64,000 nucleotides of DNA from Scandinavium vulneris_A (lineage in GTDB: Bacteria; Pseudomonadota; Gammaproteobacteria; Enterobacterales; Enterobacteriaceae): assembly GCA_046518185.1 (NCBI GenBank), contig JBKGRZ010000006.1:186001-250000 (forward strand), given 5' to 3'. Positions 49,465 through 57,760 of the stretch are shown piece by piece. The notes below the pieces were generated by a model, which did not search any database, was not told the origin of the DNA, and worked only from the letters and a program-made list of their open reading frames with translations. Numbering within the stretch: position 1 is the first letter of the stretch; every line of letters begins with the position of its first letter. The position numbers were made by a program, and so were the translations under genes.

Positions 49465-51018
49465 GTGCTGAACAACCTTCGAGTCGTGACCGGAATCATT
49501 ATCGTATTAACCCTTTTTTGCGTTTTACAGCTGGTCAGTGGGGGACTGTTCTACTCCGCCGTGGACGGCGATCGGCGCAACTTTCAAAAATCTGACATCC
49601 TGAATTCACAGCTGGAAAATCTGGGCGACAGCGTCAATACCCTGATTAAAACGCGTGTGACCATCAACCGCGTCGCCATTCGCTTTCTGAAAAACCAACG
49701 CGATCCGGATTCCCTGCGGGCCATTAATGAACTGCTGGGCACCGCCGGAAAATCGCTGGCCGAGGCCGAGACCTATTTCAGCCAGTATAAAAACCTGCCG
49801 CTGGTCGAAGGGCAGCAACAAGCGCTCGCCAGCGAAATGGAAAAAACCTACCGCCAAATGTCCGGGCTATTAAAATCCTCGATCGGTTTTTTACAGCAGG
49901 ATAACTATGCCGCGTATGGCAATCTGGATGCACAGCAGGCACAGGATGCGATGGAAGCCAGCTACCTTCACTGGCGCGCCGAAAATACTACCCTGCTGCA
50001 CGCGGCCACCGAAATGAACAAACAGGCGTTTACCCAGATGCAGTGGACGCTGGCAGGCATTTTTCTCGCGGTGCTGATGACCCTGGTTATCCTCTGGTTT
50101 GGCCTGCAAAATCTGCTGCTGAAGCCGCTGAAAGCGGTGGTGGAACATATTCGAATCATCGCCAGCGGCGACCTGACGCATCACAACCCGGCACGTGGAT
50201 GCCTTGAAATCACCCATCTGGCGCAAAGCCTGGCGCATATGCAGCAGGAACTGGCGCAAACGGTGAACGCCGTGCGCAGCGGTTCCGATACCATTTACAC
50301 CGGTGCTAGTGAGATTGCTTCGGGCAATAACGATCTCTCCGCGCGAACCGAAGAACAGGCGGCGTCGCTGGAGCAAACGGCCGCCAGCATGGAACAGCTG
50401 ACGGCGACAGTGAAACAAAATACCGATAACGCCCGTCAGGCAGCGCAACTGGCCAGCACCGCATCGGACACCGCCGCGCTCGGCGGTCAGGCGGTGGGGA
50501 ACGTGGTCGATACGATGCAGAAAATTGCGGAAAGCTCGCAGCAAATCGCGCACATCACCGGGGTCATTGACGGGATTGCTTTCCAGACCAATATCCTGGC
50601 ACTTAATGCGGCGGTAGAAGCTGCGCGCGCCGGCGAACAGGGACGTGGATTTGCCGTTGTAGCGGGGGAAGTTCGCACCCTGGCCAGCCGCAGTGCGCAG
50701 GCTGCCAAAGAGATTAAAGGCCTGATTGATACCTCAGTAAACCAGGTCAGTACCGGATCACATCAGGTCTCTGAAGCCGGAGAAACAATGAAGGAGATCG
50801 TACGCGCAGTTTCAAGGGTGAGCGATATCATGGGCGAAATCACTACCGCCTCGGAAGAACAGAGTCGCGGCATTGAACAGGTCAGTTTGGCGGTTTCACA
50901 GATGGACAGCGTGACGCAGCAAAACGCCTCGCTGGTGGAACAGTCCGCTTCGGCATCGGCGTCACTGGAAGAACAGGCTGAGCAACTGCGCCTGGCCGTC
51001 GCCACTTTCCGCCTGTAA
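49465..51018 (+). CDS. Tsr-like methyl-accepting chemotaxis protein without C-terminal pentapeptide
   Basis: A 517-residue receptor: TM1 at about residues 7-30, a four-helix periplasmic domain, TM2 at about 190-212, HAMP, then the signalling hairpin with the tip region IDGIAFQTNILALNAAVEAA. The arginines R64, R69 and R73 (TRVTINRVAIR) coincide with the Tsr residues that bind the amino-acid carboxylate, so an amino-acid ligand is likely. It ends ...VATFRL and lacks the NWETF-type tail that tethers CheR/CheB, so it would need help from other receptors for adaptation. The start is GTG at 49465, before VLNNLRVVTG, with a weak ribosome-binding site. It is divergent from pstS. Confidence 0.9.
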   Translation: MLNNLRVVTGIIIVLTLFCVLQLVSGGLFYSAVDGDRRNFQKSDILNSQLENLGDSVNTLIKTRVTINRVAIRFLKNQRDPDSLRAINELLGTAGKSLAEAETYFSQYKNLPLVEGQQQALASEMEKTYRQMSGLLKSSIGFLQQDNYAAYGNLDAQQAQDAMEASYLHWRAENTTLLHAATEMNKQAFTQMQWTLAGIFLAVLMTLVILWFGLQNLLLKPLKAVVEHIRIIASGDLTHHNPARGCLEITHLAQSLAHMQQELAQTVNAVRSGSDTIYTGASEIASGNNDLSARTEEQAASLEQTAASMEQLTATVKQNTDNARQAAQLASTASDTAALGGQAVGNVVDTMQKIAESSQQIAHITGVIDGIAFQTNILALNAAVEAARAGEQGRGFAVVAGEVRTLASRSAQAAKEIKGLIDTSVNQVSTGSHQVSEAGETMKEIVRAVSRVSDIMGEITTASEEQSRGIEQVSLAVSQMDSVTQQNASLVEQSASASASLEEQAEQLRLAVATFRL

Positions 51019-51036
51019 ACCTCAGTCGAAAAGAAA

Positions 51037-51060
51037 GAAGCCCTGCGGATGCAGGGCTTC
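51037..51060. terminator. bidirectional terminator chemoreceptor / glmS
   Basis: GAAGCCCTGC and GCAGGGCTTC form a ten-pair stem with a four-base loop; a T-rich tail is on the glmS side. Confidence 0.8.
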
Positions 51061-51066
51061 AGTGTA

Positions 51067-52896
51067 TTACTCAACCGTTACGGATTTCGCCAGATTGCGC
51101 GGCTGGTCAACGTCGGTGCCTTTGATCAGCGCCACGTGATAGGCCAGCAATTGCAGCGGCACGGTGTAGAAGATAGGGGCAATCACCTCTTCCACATGCG
51201 GCATCTCGATGATGTGCATGTTATCGCTGCTGTTGAAACCAGCATCCCGATCGGCGAAGACATACAGCACGCCACCACGGGCACGCACTTCTTCGATGTT
51301 GGATTTCAGTTTTTCCAGCAGTTCATTGTTCGGGGCAACCACGATAACCGGCATATCGGCGTCGATCAGCGCCAGCGGGCCATGTTTGAGCTCGCCTGCG
51401 GCATACGCTTCCGCATGGATGTAGGAGATCTCTTTCAGCTTCAGCGCGCCTTCTAGCGCAATCGGATACTGATCGCCACGGCCCAGGAACAGCGCGTGAT
51501 GCTTGTCGGAGAAATCTTCCGCCAGCGCTTCAATGCGTTTATCCTGCGACAGCATTTGCTCGATACGGCTCGGCAGCGCCTGCAGACCGTGCACGATGTC
51601 GTGCTCAATCGCCGCGTCCTGACCTTTCAGGTTAGCCAGTTTCGCCACCAGCATCAGCAGAACGGTCAGCTGCGTGGTGAACGCTTTGGTGGACGCCACG
51701 CCGATTTCGGTGCCTGCGTTGGTCATCAGCGCCAGGTCGGACTCACGTACCAGCGACGACCCCGCCACGTTACAGATGGCCAGCGAGCCGAGATATCCCA
51801 ACTCTTTCGACAGACGCAGAGCCGCCAGAGTATCCGCCGTCTCACCCGACTGGGAGAGGGTGATCATCAGGCTATTGCGGCGCACCGCCGATTTGCGGTA
51901 GCGGAATTCAGACGCGATTTCGACATCACACGGAATGCCCGCCAGCGATTCAAACCAATAACGCGAGACCATCCCGGAGTTGTAGGACGTGCCGCAGGCC
52001 ACAATCTGAATATGCTCGACGTTGGCCAGCATTTCATTGGCATTCGGTCCCAGCTCGCTGAGATCGACTTGCCCGTGGCTGATGCGCCCGGTCAGGGTAT
52101 TTTTAATCGCGTTCGGCTGCTCGTAGATCTCTTTTTGCATGTAGTGGCGGTAGATGCCTTTATCACCCGCGTCGTACTGCAGATTCGATTCGATGTCCGG
52201 GCGTTTCACCTGCTCACCGGATTTGGCAAACACGGTCACGCTGCGACGGGTCACTTCCGCGATATCGCCTTCTTCAAGGAAGATGAAGCGACGAGTCACC
52301 GGCAGTAAAGCCAGCTGATCGGAGGCGATAAAGTTTTCGCCCATGCCCAGACCAATCACCAGCGGACTGCCTGAACGGGCGGCCAGCAGGGTGCTCGGGT
52401 CACGGGTATCCATGATAACGGTGCCGTAGGCACCACGCAGCTGCGGGATAGCCCGCAGTACGGCTTCACGCAGCGTGCCGCCCTGTTCCAGCTCCCAGTG
52501 AACGAGGTGAGCAATCACTTCGGTGTCGGTTTCTGAGACGAACACATACCCGCGAGACTGCAGCAATTCGCGCAGCGGCTCATGGTTTTCGATGATGCCG
52601 TTATGTACCACCACGATGTGGTCGGAAACATGAGGATGGGCGTTGCCTTCTGACGGCTCGCCGTGAGTCGCCCAGCGGGTGTGCGCGATACCGGTGCCGC
52701 CATGCAGCGGATGGTCTTCCGCCGCCTGAGCCAGCATTTGCACTTTACCGAGGCGACGCAGACGGGTCAGATGCCCTTCGCTGTCGACCACTGCCAGACC
52801 GGCAGAGTCGTAACCACGGTATTCCAGACGACGAAGCCCTTCGAGAAGGATTTCAGCAATATCACGCTGCGCGACTGCGCCAACAATTCCACACAT
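51067..52896 (-). CDS. glmS: glucosamine-6-phosphate synthase
   Basis: A 609-residue enzyme that makes glucosamine-6-phosphate from fructose-6-phosphate and glutamine. The Ntn-type glutaminase begins MCGIVGAVAQRD with Cys2 (Cys1 after Met removal) as nucleophile; two SIS domains follow (SGETADTLAALR; GRGDQYPIALEGALKLKE). The end SVTVE is conserved. In E. coli glmS is processed from glmUS mRNA and activated by GlmZ; the leader pairing site could not be assigned here. Confidence 0.98.
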   Translation of the reverse strand: MCGIVGAVAQRDIAEILLEGLRRLEYRGYDSAGLAVVDSEGHLTRLRRLGKVQMLAQAAEDHPLHGGTGIAHTRWATHGEPSEGNAHPHVSDHIVVVHNGIIENHEPLRELLQSRGYVFVSETDTEVIAHLVHWELEQGGTLREAVLRAIPQLRGAYGTVIMDTRDPSTLLAARSGSPLVIGLGMGENFIASDQLALLPVTRRFIFLEEGDIAEVTRRSVTVFAKSGEQVKRPDIESNLQYDAGDKGIYRHYMQKEIYEQPNAIKNTLTGRISHGQVDLSELGPNANEMLANVEHIQIVACGTSYNSGMVSRYWFESLAGIPCDVEIASEFRYRKSAVRRNSLMITLSQSGETADTLAALRLSKELGYLGSLAICNVAGSSLVRESDLALMTNAGTEIGVASTKAFTTQLTVLLMLVAKLANLKGQDAAIEHDIVHGLQALPSRIEQMLSQDKRIEALAEDFSDKHHALFLGRGDQYPIALEGALKLKEISYIHAEAYAAGELKHGPLALIDADMPVIVVAPNNELLEKLKSNIEEVRARGGVLYVFADRDAGFNSSDNMHIIEMPHVEEVIAPIFYTVPLQLLAYHVALIKGTDVDQPRNLAKSVTVE

Positions 52897-53047
52897 AGTT
52901 AGATTTCCTGATATGGCACGATGCCATGCGTTGTCGCTGACCTGTATTTCCGGTTTTTTCCGGAGCCCCGAGCCTTGTAGAGAGTGGGGTTATTATTTTA
53001 GTTACTGCCGTTGGGCGGGGGATTATGTTATCCCCTCAACCCCTGTC

Positions 53048-53081
53048 TGCCTGATGACGGCTACGCCTTATCAGGCCTACA
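53048..53081. repeat. REP unit between glmU and glmS
   Basis: TGCCTGATGACGGCTACGCCTTATCAGGCCTACA is a REP palindrome directly after the glmU stop, in a 186-bp gap where the glmUS transcript is processed in E. coli. Confidence 0.7.
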
Positions 53082-53082
53082 A

Positions 53083-54453
53083 TTATTTCTTCTTCACCGG
53101 ACGTTGCCAGCCTTGCTTATGTACCTGTGGCACGCGGCTTAACACTAACTCATTGTCACCCACGTTGCGGGTCACGGTGGTGCCAGCGGCGATCGTGGCA
53201 CCGTTACCGATGCTAACCGGGGCCACCAGCTGGGAGTCGGAGCCGACAAACACATCGTCACCGATTACGGTTTTGAATTTATTCGCGCCGTCATAGTTAC
53301 AGGTGATGGTCCCGGCGCCGATGTTCACGTTGTCACCAATCTCCGCATCGCCGAGATAGCTCAGGTGACCGGCTTTAGAGCCTATACCCAAACGCGCTTT
53401 TTTCATTTCGACAAAGTTGCCGACGTGCGCGCCTTCCAGCAGTTCAGCCCCTGGACGCAAACGAGCGAACGGGCCGATAGTGCAGGCAGCATGCAGGTGT
53501 GCATCTTCAACGACGCTGTACGGACTGATTTCGCAGTCATCGCCAATCACACTGTTTTTAATCACGCAGCCGGTGCCAATTTTCACGCGGTGGCCGAGCG
53601 TCACGTTGCCTTCAAGGATAACGTTAGTATCAATTTCAACGTCGCGCCCGTGCGTCACATTGCCACGCAGGTCAAAACGCTGTGGGTCACGCAGCATTAC
53701 ACCCGCTAACAGCAGCTTTTCAGCCTGCTCGCTTTGATACACGCGCTCAAGACGCGAGAGCTGCAGGCGGTTGTTAACGCCTTCGACTTCACTCAGCCGT
53801 GCCGGATGAACGGCGGCAATTTCACGCCCTTCCTGGTACGCCATGGCGATGATGTCGGTGATATAAAACTCGCCCTGTGCATTGCTGTTATCCAGCTTGC
53901 TGAGCCAGCGTTTGAGGTCTGCGCCACCAGCAATCAGGATCCCGGTATTGATCTCCTGAATTTCACGCTGCGCATCGGTGGCATCTTTGTGCTCAACAAT
54001 CCCGGTCACCAGCCCATTCTCACGGGTGATACGGCCATAGCCGGTTGGATCGTCAAGCTTCACGGTCAGAAGGCCAATTCCACCCTGCGGTTTCGCGGCA
54101 CGCAGGCGCTGGAGCGTCTCAACCGAAATCAACGGCACGTCGCCGTACAGCATCATGATGTCTTCATCATCGGGAAAGAACGGCGCAGCCTGCTGCATCG
54201 CATGTCCGGTGCCGAGCTGCTCAGCCTGGAGTACCCAATTAAGGTTGCCTTCGCTGAGGGTTTGCTTCAGGAGTTCGCCGCCATGTCCGTAGACCAGATG
54301 AATCTGAGACGCACCTAATTCATCAGCAGCATCAATAACATGCTGAACCATCGGTTTGCCCGCTAGCGTGTGCAACACTTTTGGGAGACTGGAATACATG
54401 CGAGTACCTTTGCCAGCGGCAAGGATTACTACGCTCATCGCACTGTTTGACAT
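53083..54453 (-). CDS. glmU: bifunctional UDP-GlcNAc pyrophosphorylase / GlcN-1-P acetyltransferase
   Basis: A 456-residue enzyme that acetylates glucosamine-1-phosphate and then makes UDP-GlcNAc for peptidoglycan and LPS. The N-terminal domain has LAAGKGTRMYSSLPK, the C-terminal half is a left-handed beta-helix with hexapeptide repeats (IGAGTITCNYDG, VGSDSQLVAPV). Start at 54453 gives the E. coli length; the frame begins two codons earlier. Confidence 0.97.
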   Translation of the reverse strand: MSNSAMSVVILAAGKGTRMYSSLPKVLHTLAGKPMVQHVIDAADELGASQIHLVYGHGGELLKQTLSEGNLNWVLQAEQLGTGHAMQQAAPFFPDDEDIMMLYGDVPLISVETLQRLRAAKPQGGIGLLTVKLDDPTGYGRITRENGLVTGIVEHKDATDAQREIQEINTGILIAGGADLKRWLSKLDNSNAQGEFYITDIIAMAYQEGREIAAVHPARLSEVEGVNNRLQLSRLERVYQSEQAEKLLLAGVMLRDPQRFDLRGNVTHGRDVEIDTNVILEGNVTLGHRVKIGTGCVIKNSVIGDDCEISPYSVVEDAHLHAACTIGPFARLRPGAELLEGAHVGNFVEMKKARLGIGSKAGHLSYLGDAEIGDNVNIGAGTITCNYDGANKFKTVIGDDVFVGSDSQLVAPVSIGNGATIAAGTTVTRNVGDNELVLSRVPQVHKQGWQRPVKKK

Positions 54454-54766
54454 ACGCATCCTGACAGGTGTTTGAGTGAGAAGTTAAAACCTTTCGCATT
54501 GAAATATCTACATATTTTTCGTCATGAAATGGAATGCAGAGAAAACGTTCAACGTGAAAGTCTAAACGGGTTTTATGGCACTATTTTCAGCTATCGTAGC
54601 GTGCTTTGTCTCGAAAAAAAGCCCCATAATCTGAAGATTAACCGCTATGTTGCTGCTTTGGCTGTTCTTTTGAAGCCTGAATCAAGAATACGTCGGGGGG
54701 CTGAAAAACAAAAAGGCCGCCATCAGGCGACCTATTTATATTCTTTTTGTACAACAATACAGAGGC

Positions 54767-54817
54767 TTAGAGGCTCAGGTTGCTGAACATTGCGATGATT
54801 TTATGAAAGCGTTTCAT
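54767..54817 (-). CDS. possible 16-residue peptide MKRFHKIIAMFSNLSL
   Basis: AGGAATCAAA precedes ATG at a good distance, and the frame ends at TAA 54767-54769, 35 bases before the terminator stem. The peptide is basic at the start and then hydrophobic, like a short amphipathic membrane peptide. No homologue is known to me. Confidence 0.4.
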   Translation of the reverse strand: MKRFHKIIAMFSNLSL

Positions 54818-54843
54818 TTTGATTCCTGCATAGCACATTGAAA

Positions 54844-54859
54844 TGTGATCTAACTCACA
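54844..54859. promoter_or_regulatory. perfect CRP site, proximal
   Basis: TGTGATCTAACTCACA has both TGTGA and TCACA in full. It overlaps the expected start of the short transcript, so CRP may repress it from here, or the real start lies elsewhere. Confidence 0.7.
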
Positions 54860-54900
54860 AAACAAAGTCTACGCCGGGTTTTTAACCCTCGCAACATTTT

Positions 54901-54916
54901 TGTGACACATATCACA
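54901..54916. promoter_or_regulatory. perfect CRP site, distal
   Basis: TGTGACACATATCACA is also a full CRP consensus, 57 bp from the first centre to centre. It lies just upstream of the putative -35 on the minus strand, a position suited to activation. Confidence 0.7.
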
Positions 54917-54948
54917 CTTAAGGGTTACATCAGGAATTTTACCCAACA

Positions 54949-54980
54949 AAAAAGCCAGCCTGGAAACCAGACTGGCTTTT
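54949..54980 (-). terminator. terminator of the atp operon
   Basis: On the minus strand AAAAGCCAGTCTGG and CCAGGCTGGCTTTTTT form a long stem with one mismatch and a T-run, 18 bases after the atpC stop. Confidence 0.9.
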
Positions 54981-54997
54981 GTACTTTCAAGCCGGTG

Positions 54998-55417
54998 TTA
55001 CATCGCTTTTTTGGTCAACTCGATAACGCGCAGTTTGGCGATCGCTTTGGCCAGTTCCGCAGACGCCTGAGCGTAATCCACATCGCCGTGAGAGCTGTTA
55101 ATGTGCTCTTCCGCTTTGCGTTTCGCTTCCAGGGCTCGCGCTTCGTCGAGATCCTTGCCGCGGATGGCAGTATCAGCCAGTACGGTTACGTTACCTGGCT
55201 GAACTTCCAACACACCGCCGGACAAGTAGATGAACTCTTCATGTCCGTGCTGCTTCACGATGCGAATCATACCAGGCTTAATGGCGGTGAGCAGCGGGGC
55301 GTGACCCGGGAAAATACCCAGTTCACCTTCGCTACCCGTTACCTGGATCTTTTCGACCAGACCGGAGAACATTTGGCTCTCCGCGCTGACGACGTCCAGG
55401 TGATAAGTCATTGCCAT
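54998..55417 (-). CDS. atpC: F1 ATP synthase epsilon subunit
   Basis: A 139-residue subunit with an N-terminal beta-sandwich (MAMTYHLDVVSAESQMFSG) and a C-terminal helical hairpin that can extend and inhibit the motor. Last gene of the atp operon. Confidence 0.97.
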   Translation of the reverse strand: MAMTYHLDVVSAESQMFSGLVEKIQVTGSEGELGIFPGHAPLLTAIKPGMIRIVKQHGHEEFIYLSGGVLEVQPGNVTVLADTAIRGKDLDEARALEAKRKAEEHINSSHGDVDYAQASAELAKAIAKLRVIELTKKAM

Positions 55418-55437
55418 GTCACCCTCCGATTAAGGCG

Positions 55438-56820
55438 TTAAAGTTTTTTAGCTTTCTCAACGGCTTCGTCGATAGTGCCAACCATGTAGAACGCCTGCTC
55501 TGGCAGATGGTCGTATTCGCCGTCCATGATGCCTTTAAAGCCACGGATGGTATCTTTCAGCGAAACGAACTTGCCCGGAGAACCGGTAAAGACTTCTGCA
55601 ACGAAGAATGGCTGGGACAGGAAGCGCTGAATCTTACGCGCACGTGCTACCACCAGTTTGTCTTCTTCGGACAGTTCGTCCATACCCAGGATCGCGATGA
55701 TGTCTTTCAGTTCCTGGTAACGCTGCAGGATGGACTGAACGCCACGCGCGGTGTCGTAGTGCTCCTGACCAACAACCAGCGGATCCAGCTGACGGCTGGT
55801 GGAATCCAGCGGGTCAACGGCCGGGTAGATACCCAGAGACGCGATCTGACGGCTCAGTACCACGGTTGCATCTAAGTGAGCAAAGGTGGTGGCTGGTGAT
55901 GGGTCAGTCAAGTCATCCGCAGGTACGTATACCGCCTGAACAGAAGTGATGGAACCGGTCTTGGTGGAGGTAATACGCTCCTGAAGAACACCCATCTCTT
56001 CAGCCAGAGTTGGCTGATAACCTACCGCAGAAGGCATACGACCCAGCAGCGCTGATACTTCAGTACCGGCCAGGGTATAACGGTAGATGTTATCGACGAA
56101 CAGCAGTACGTCACGGCCTTCGTCACGGAATTTCTCAGCCATGGTCAGGCCGGTCAGTGCAACGCGCAGACGGTTTCCCGGTGGCTCGTTCATCTGGCCG
56201 TACACCAGGGATACTTTATCCAGTACGTTGGAGTCGGTCATTTCGTGGTAGAAGTCGTTACCCTCACGAGTACGCTCACCCACGCCCGCAAATACGGAGT
56301 AACCGGAGTGTTCGATAGCGATGTTACGGATAAGCTCCATCATGTTGACGGTTTTACCCACACCCGCACCACCGAACAGACCCACTTTACCGCCTTTCGC
56401 GAACGGACAAATCAGGTCCATTACTTTGATGCCGGTTTCCAGCAGTTCCTGAGAGCTGGACAGCTCTTCATAGGAAGGTGCTGCACGGTGAATCGCCCAA
56501 CGGTCTTCTTCGCCAATATCGCCTTTCATATCGATTGGCTGGCCCAGTACGTTCATGATACGACCGAGCGTTGCTTTACCTACCGGGACTTCGATTGGGT
56601 GCTCGAGGTCTTTAACTTCCAGACCACGACGCAGACCGTCGGAAGAACCCATTGCGATGGTACGCACGATACCACCACCGAGCTGTTGCTGAACTTCCAG
56701 CACCAGGCTCTCGTTACCATTCTGAACCTCAAGAGCATCGTACACGCGCGGTACGGCATCCTGAGGGAATTCGACGTCAACCACGGCGCCGATTACCTGG
56801 ACAATTTTTCCAGTAGCCAT
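55438..56820 (-). CDS. atpD: F1 ATP synthase beta subunit
   Basis: A 460-residue catalytic subunit: P-loop GGAGVGKTVNM, catalytic Glu in GVGERTREGND, and the DELSEED lever motif. Makes ATP in the F1 head. Confidence 0.98.
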   Translation of the reverse strand: MATGKIVQVIGAVVDVEFPQDAVPRVYDALEVQNGNESLVLEVQQQLGGGIVRTIAMGSSDGLRRGLEVKDLEHPIEVPVGKATLGRIMNVLGQPIDMKGDIGEEDRWAIHRAAPSYEELSSSQELLETGIKVMDLICPFAKGGKVGLFGGAGVGKTVNMMELIRNIAIEHSGYSVFAGVGERTREGNDFYHEMTDSNVLDKVSLVYGQMNEPPGNRLRVALTGLTMAEKFRDEGRDVLLFVDNIYRYTLAGTEVSALLGRMPSAVGYQPTLAEEMGVLQERITSTKTGSITSVQAVYVPADDLTDPSPATTFAHLDATVVLSRQIASLGIYPAVDPLDSTSRQLDPLVVGQEHYDTARGVQSILQRYQELKDIIAILGMDELSEEDKLVVARARKIQRFLSQPFFVAEVFTGSPGKFVSLKDTIRGFKGIMDGEYDHLPEQAFYMVGTIDEAVEKAKKL

Positions 56821-56846
56821 CTTGAATCCTCTACGAATTAACCTGG

Positions 56847-57710
56847 TTATACCGCGGATGCACCACCGACGATTTCGGTGAGTTCCTGAGTAATGCTGGC
56901 CTGACGAGCTTTGTTGTATACCAACTGCAGCTCTTTAATCAGGCTGCCGCCATTGTCGGTCGCGGCTTTCATCGCCACCATACGTGCGGCCTGCTCGCTG
57001 GCCAGGTTTTCTACCACGCCCTGATAAACCTGAGATTCGACATAACGACGCAGCAGGGTGTCCAGCAGCGCTTTCGGATCAGGTTCGTACAGGTAATCCC
57101 AGGATTTACGCTTCAGATCCTCATCTTCTGATGCCGGCAGCGGCAGCAGCTGAGTAATGGTCGGAACCTGAGACATGGTGTTAATAAATTTGTTGCTGAC
57201 AACGTACAGCTTGTCCAGACGGCCTTCATCGTAGGCCTGCAACATCACTTTTACCGGGCCGATCAGTTCGGACAGGGAAGGGTTATCACCCATGCCTGTT
57301 ACCTGAGCAACCACGTTACCGCCAACGGAACTAAAGAAGGACACGCCCTTAGAGCCGATCATCGCGAGTTCGCTCTGAACGCCTTTATCGGACCACGCCT
57401 TCATATCTGCCAGCACTTTTTTGAACAGGTTAATGTTCAAACCGCCGCACAGACCACGGTCAGTGGACACCACCAGGTAGCCCACGCGTTTAACGTCGCG
57501 TTCTTCCAGGTAAGGGTGCTTATATTCCAGATTACCGGTGGCAAGGTGACCAATCACTTTGCGCATGGTATCAGCATAAGGACGGCTGGCTGCCATGCGT
57601 TCCTGCGATTTACGCATTTTGGACGCGGCGACCATTTCCATCGCTTTAGTGATCTTCTGCGTGTTCTGGACGCTTGCGATCTTACTACGTATCTCTTTTG
57701 CGCCGGCCAT
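56847..57710 (-). CDS. atpG: F1 ATP synthase gamma subunit
   Basis: A 287-residue rotor shaft with long N- and C-terminal helices (MAGAKEIRSKIASVQNTQKITKAMEMVA; ITQELTEIVGGASAV). Confidence 0.97.
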   Translation of the reverse strand: MAGAKEIRSKIASVQNTQKITKAMEMVAASKMRKSQERMAASRPYADTMRKVIGHLATGNLEYKHPYLEERDVKRVGYLVVSTDRGLCGGLNINLFKKVLADMKAWSDKGVQSELAMIGSKGVSFFSSVGGNVVAQVTGMGDNPSLSELIGPVKVMLQAYDEGRLDKLYVVSNKFINTMSQVPTITQLLPLPASEDEDLKRKSWDYLYEPDPKALLDTLLRRYVESQVYQGVVENLASEQAARMVAMKAATDNGGSLIKELQLVYNKARQASITQELTEIVGGASAV

Positions 57711-57760
57711 GAGCTTCTCCTCAATGCCTCGCGGCCTGCCCTAAGACAGGCCGCCAGACG

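Larger units (their letters stand above)
54706..54860 (-). ncRNA. putative short CRP-linked transcript between atpC and glmU
   Basis: On the minus strand TTGCGA (54889-54894) and TAGACT (54866-54871), 17 bp apart, could start an RNA near 54860. It would run through a 16-codon ORF to a terminator, GGTCGCCTGATGGCGGCC (54715-54732) with a U-rich tail TTTTTGTTTTT. It lies after the atp operon terminator and well before glmU, so it is an independent unit of about 155 nt. Two perfect CRP sites flank the promoter. It could be a small RNA, a small-protein mRNA or both; I do not recognise it. Confidence 0.5.
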
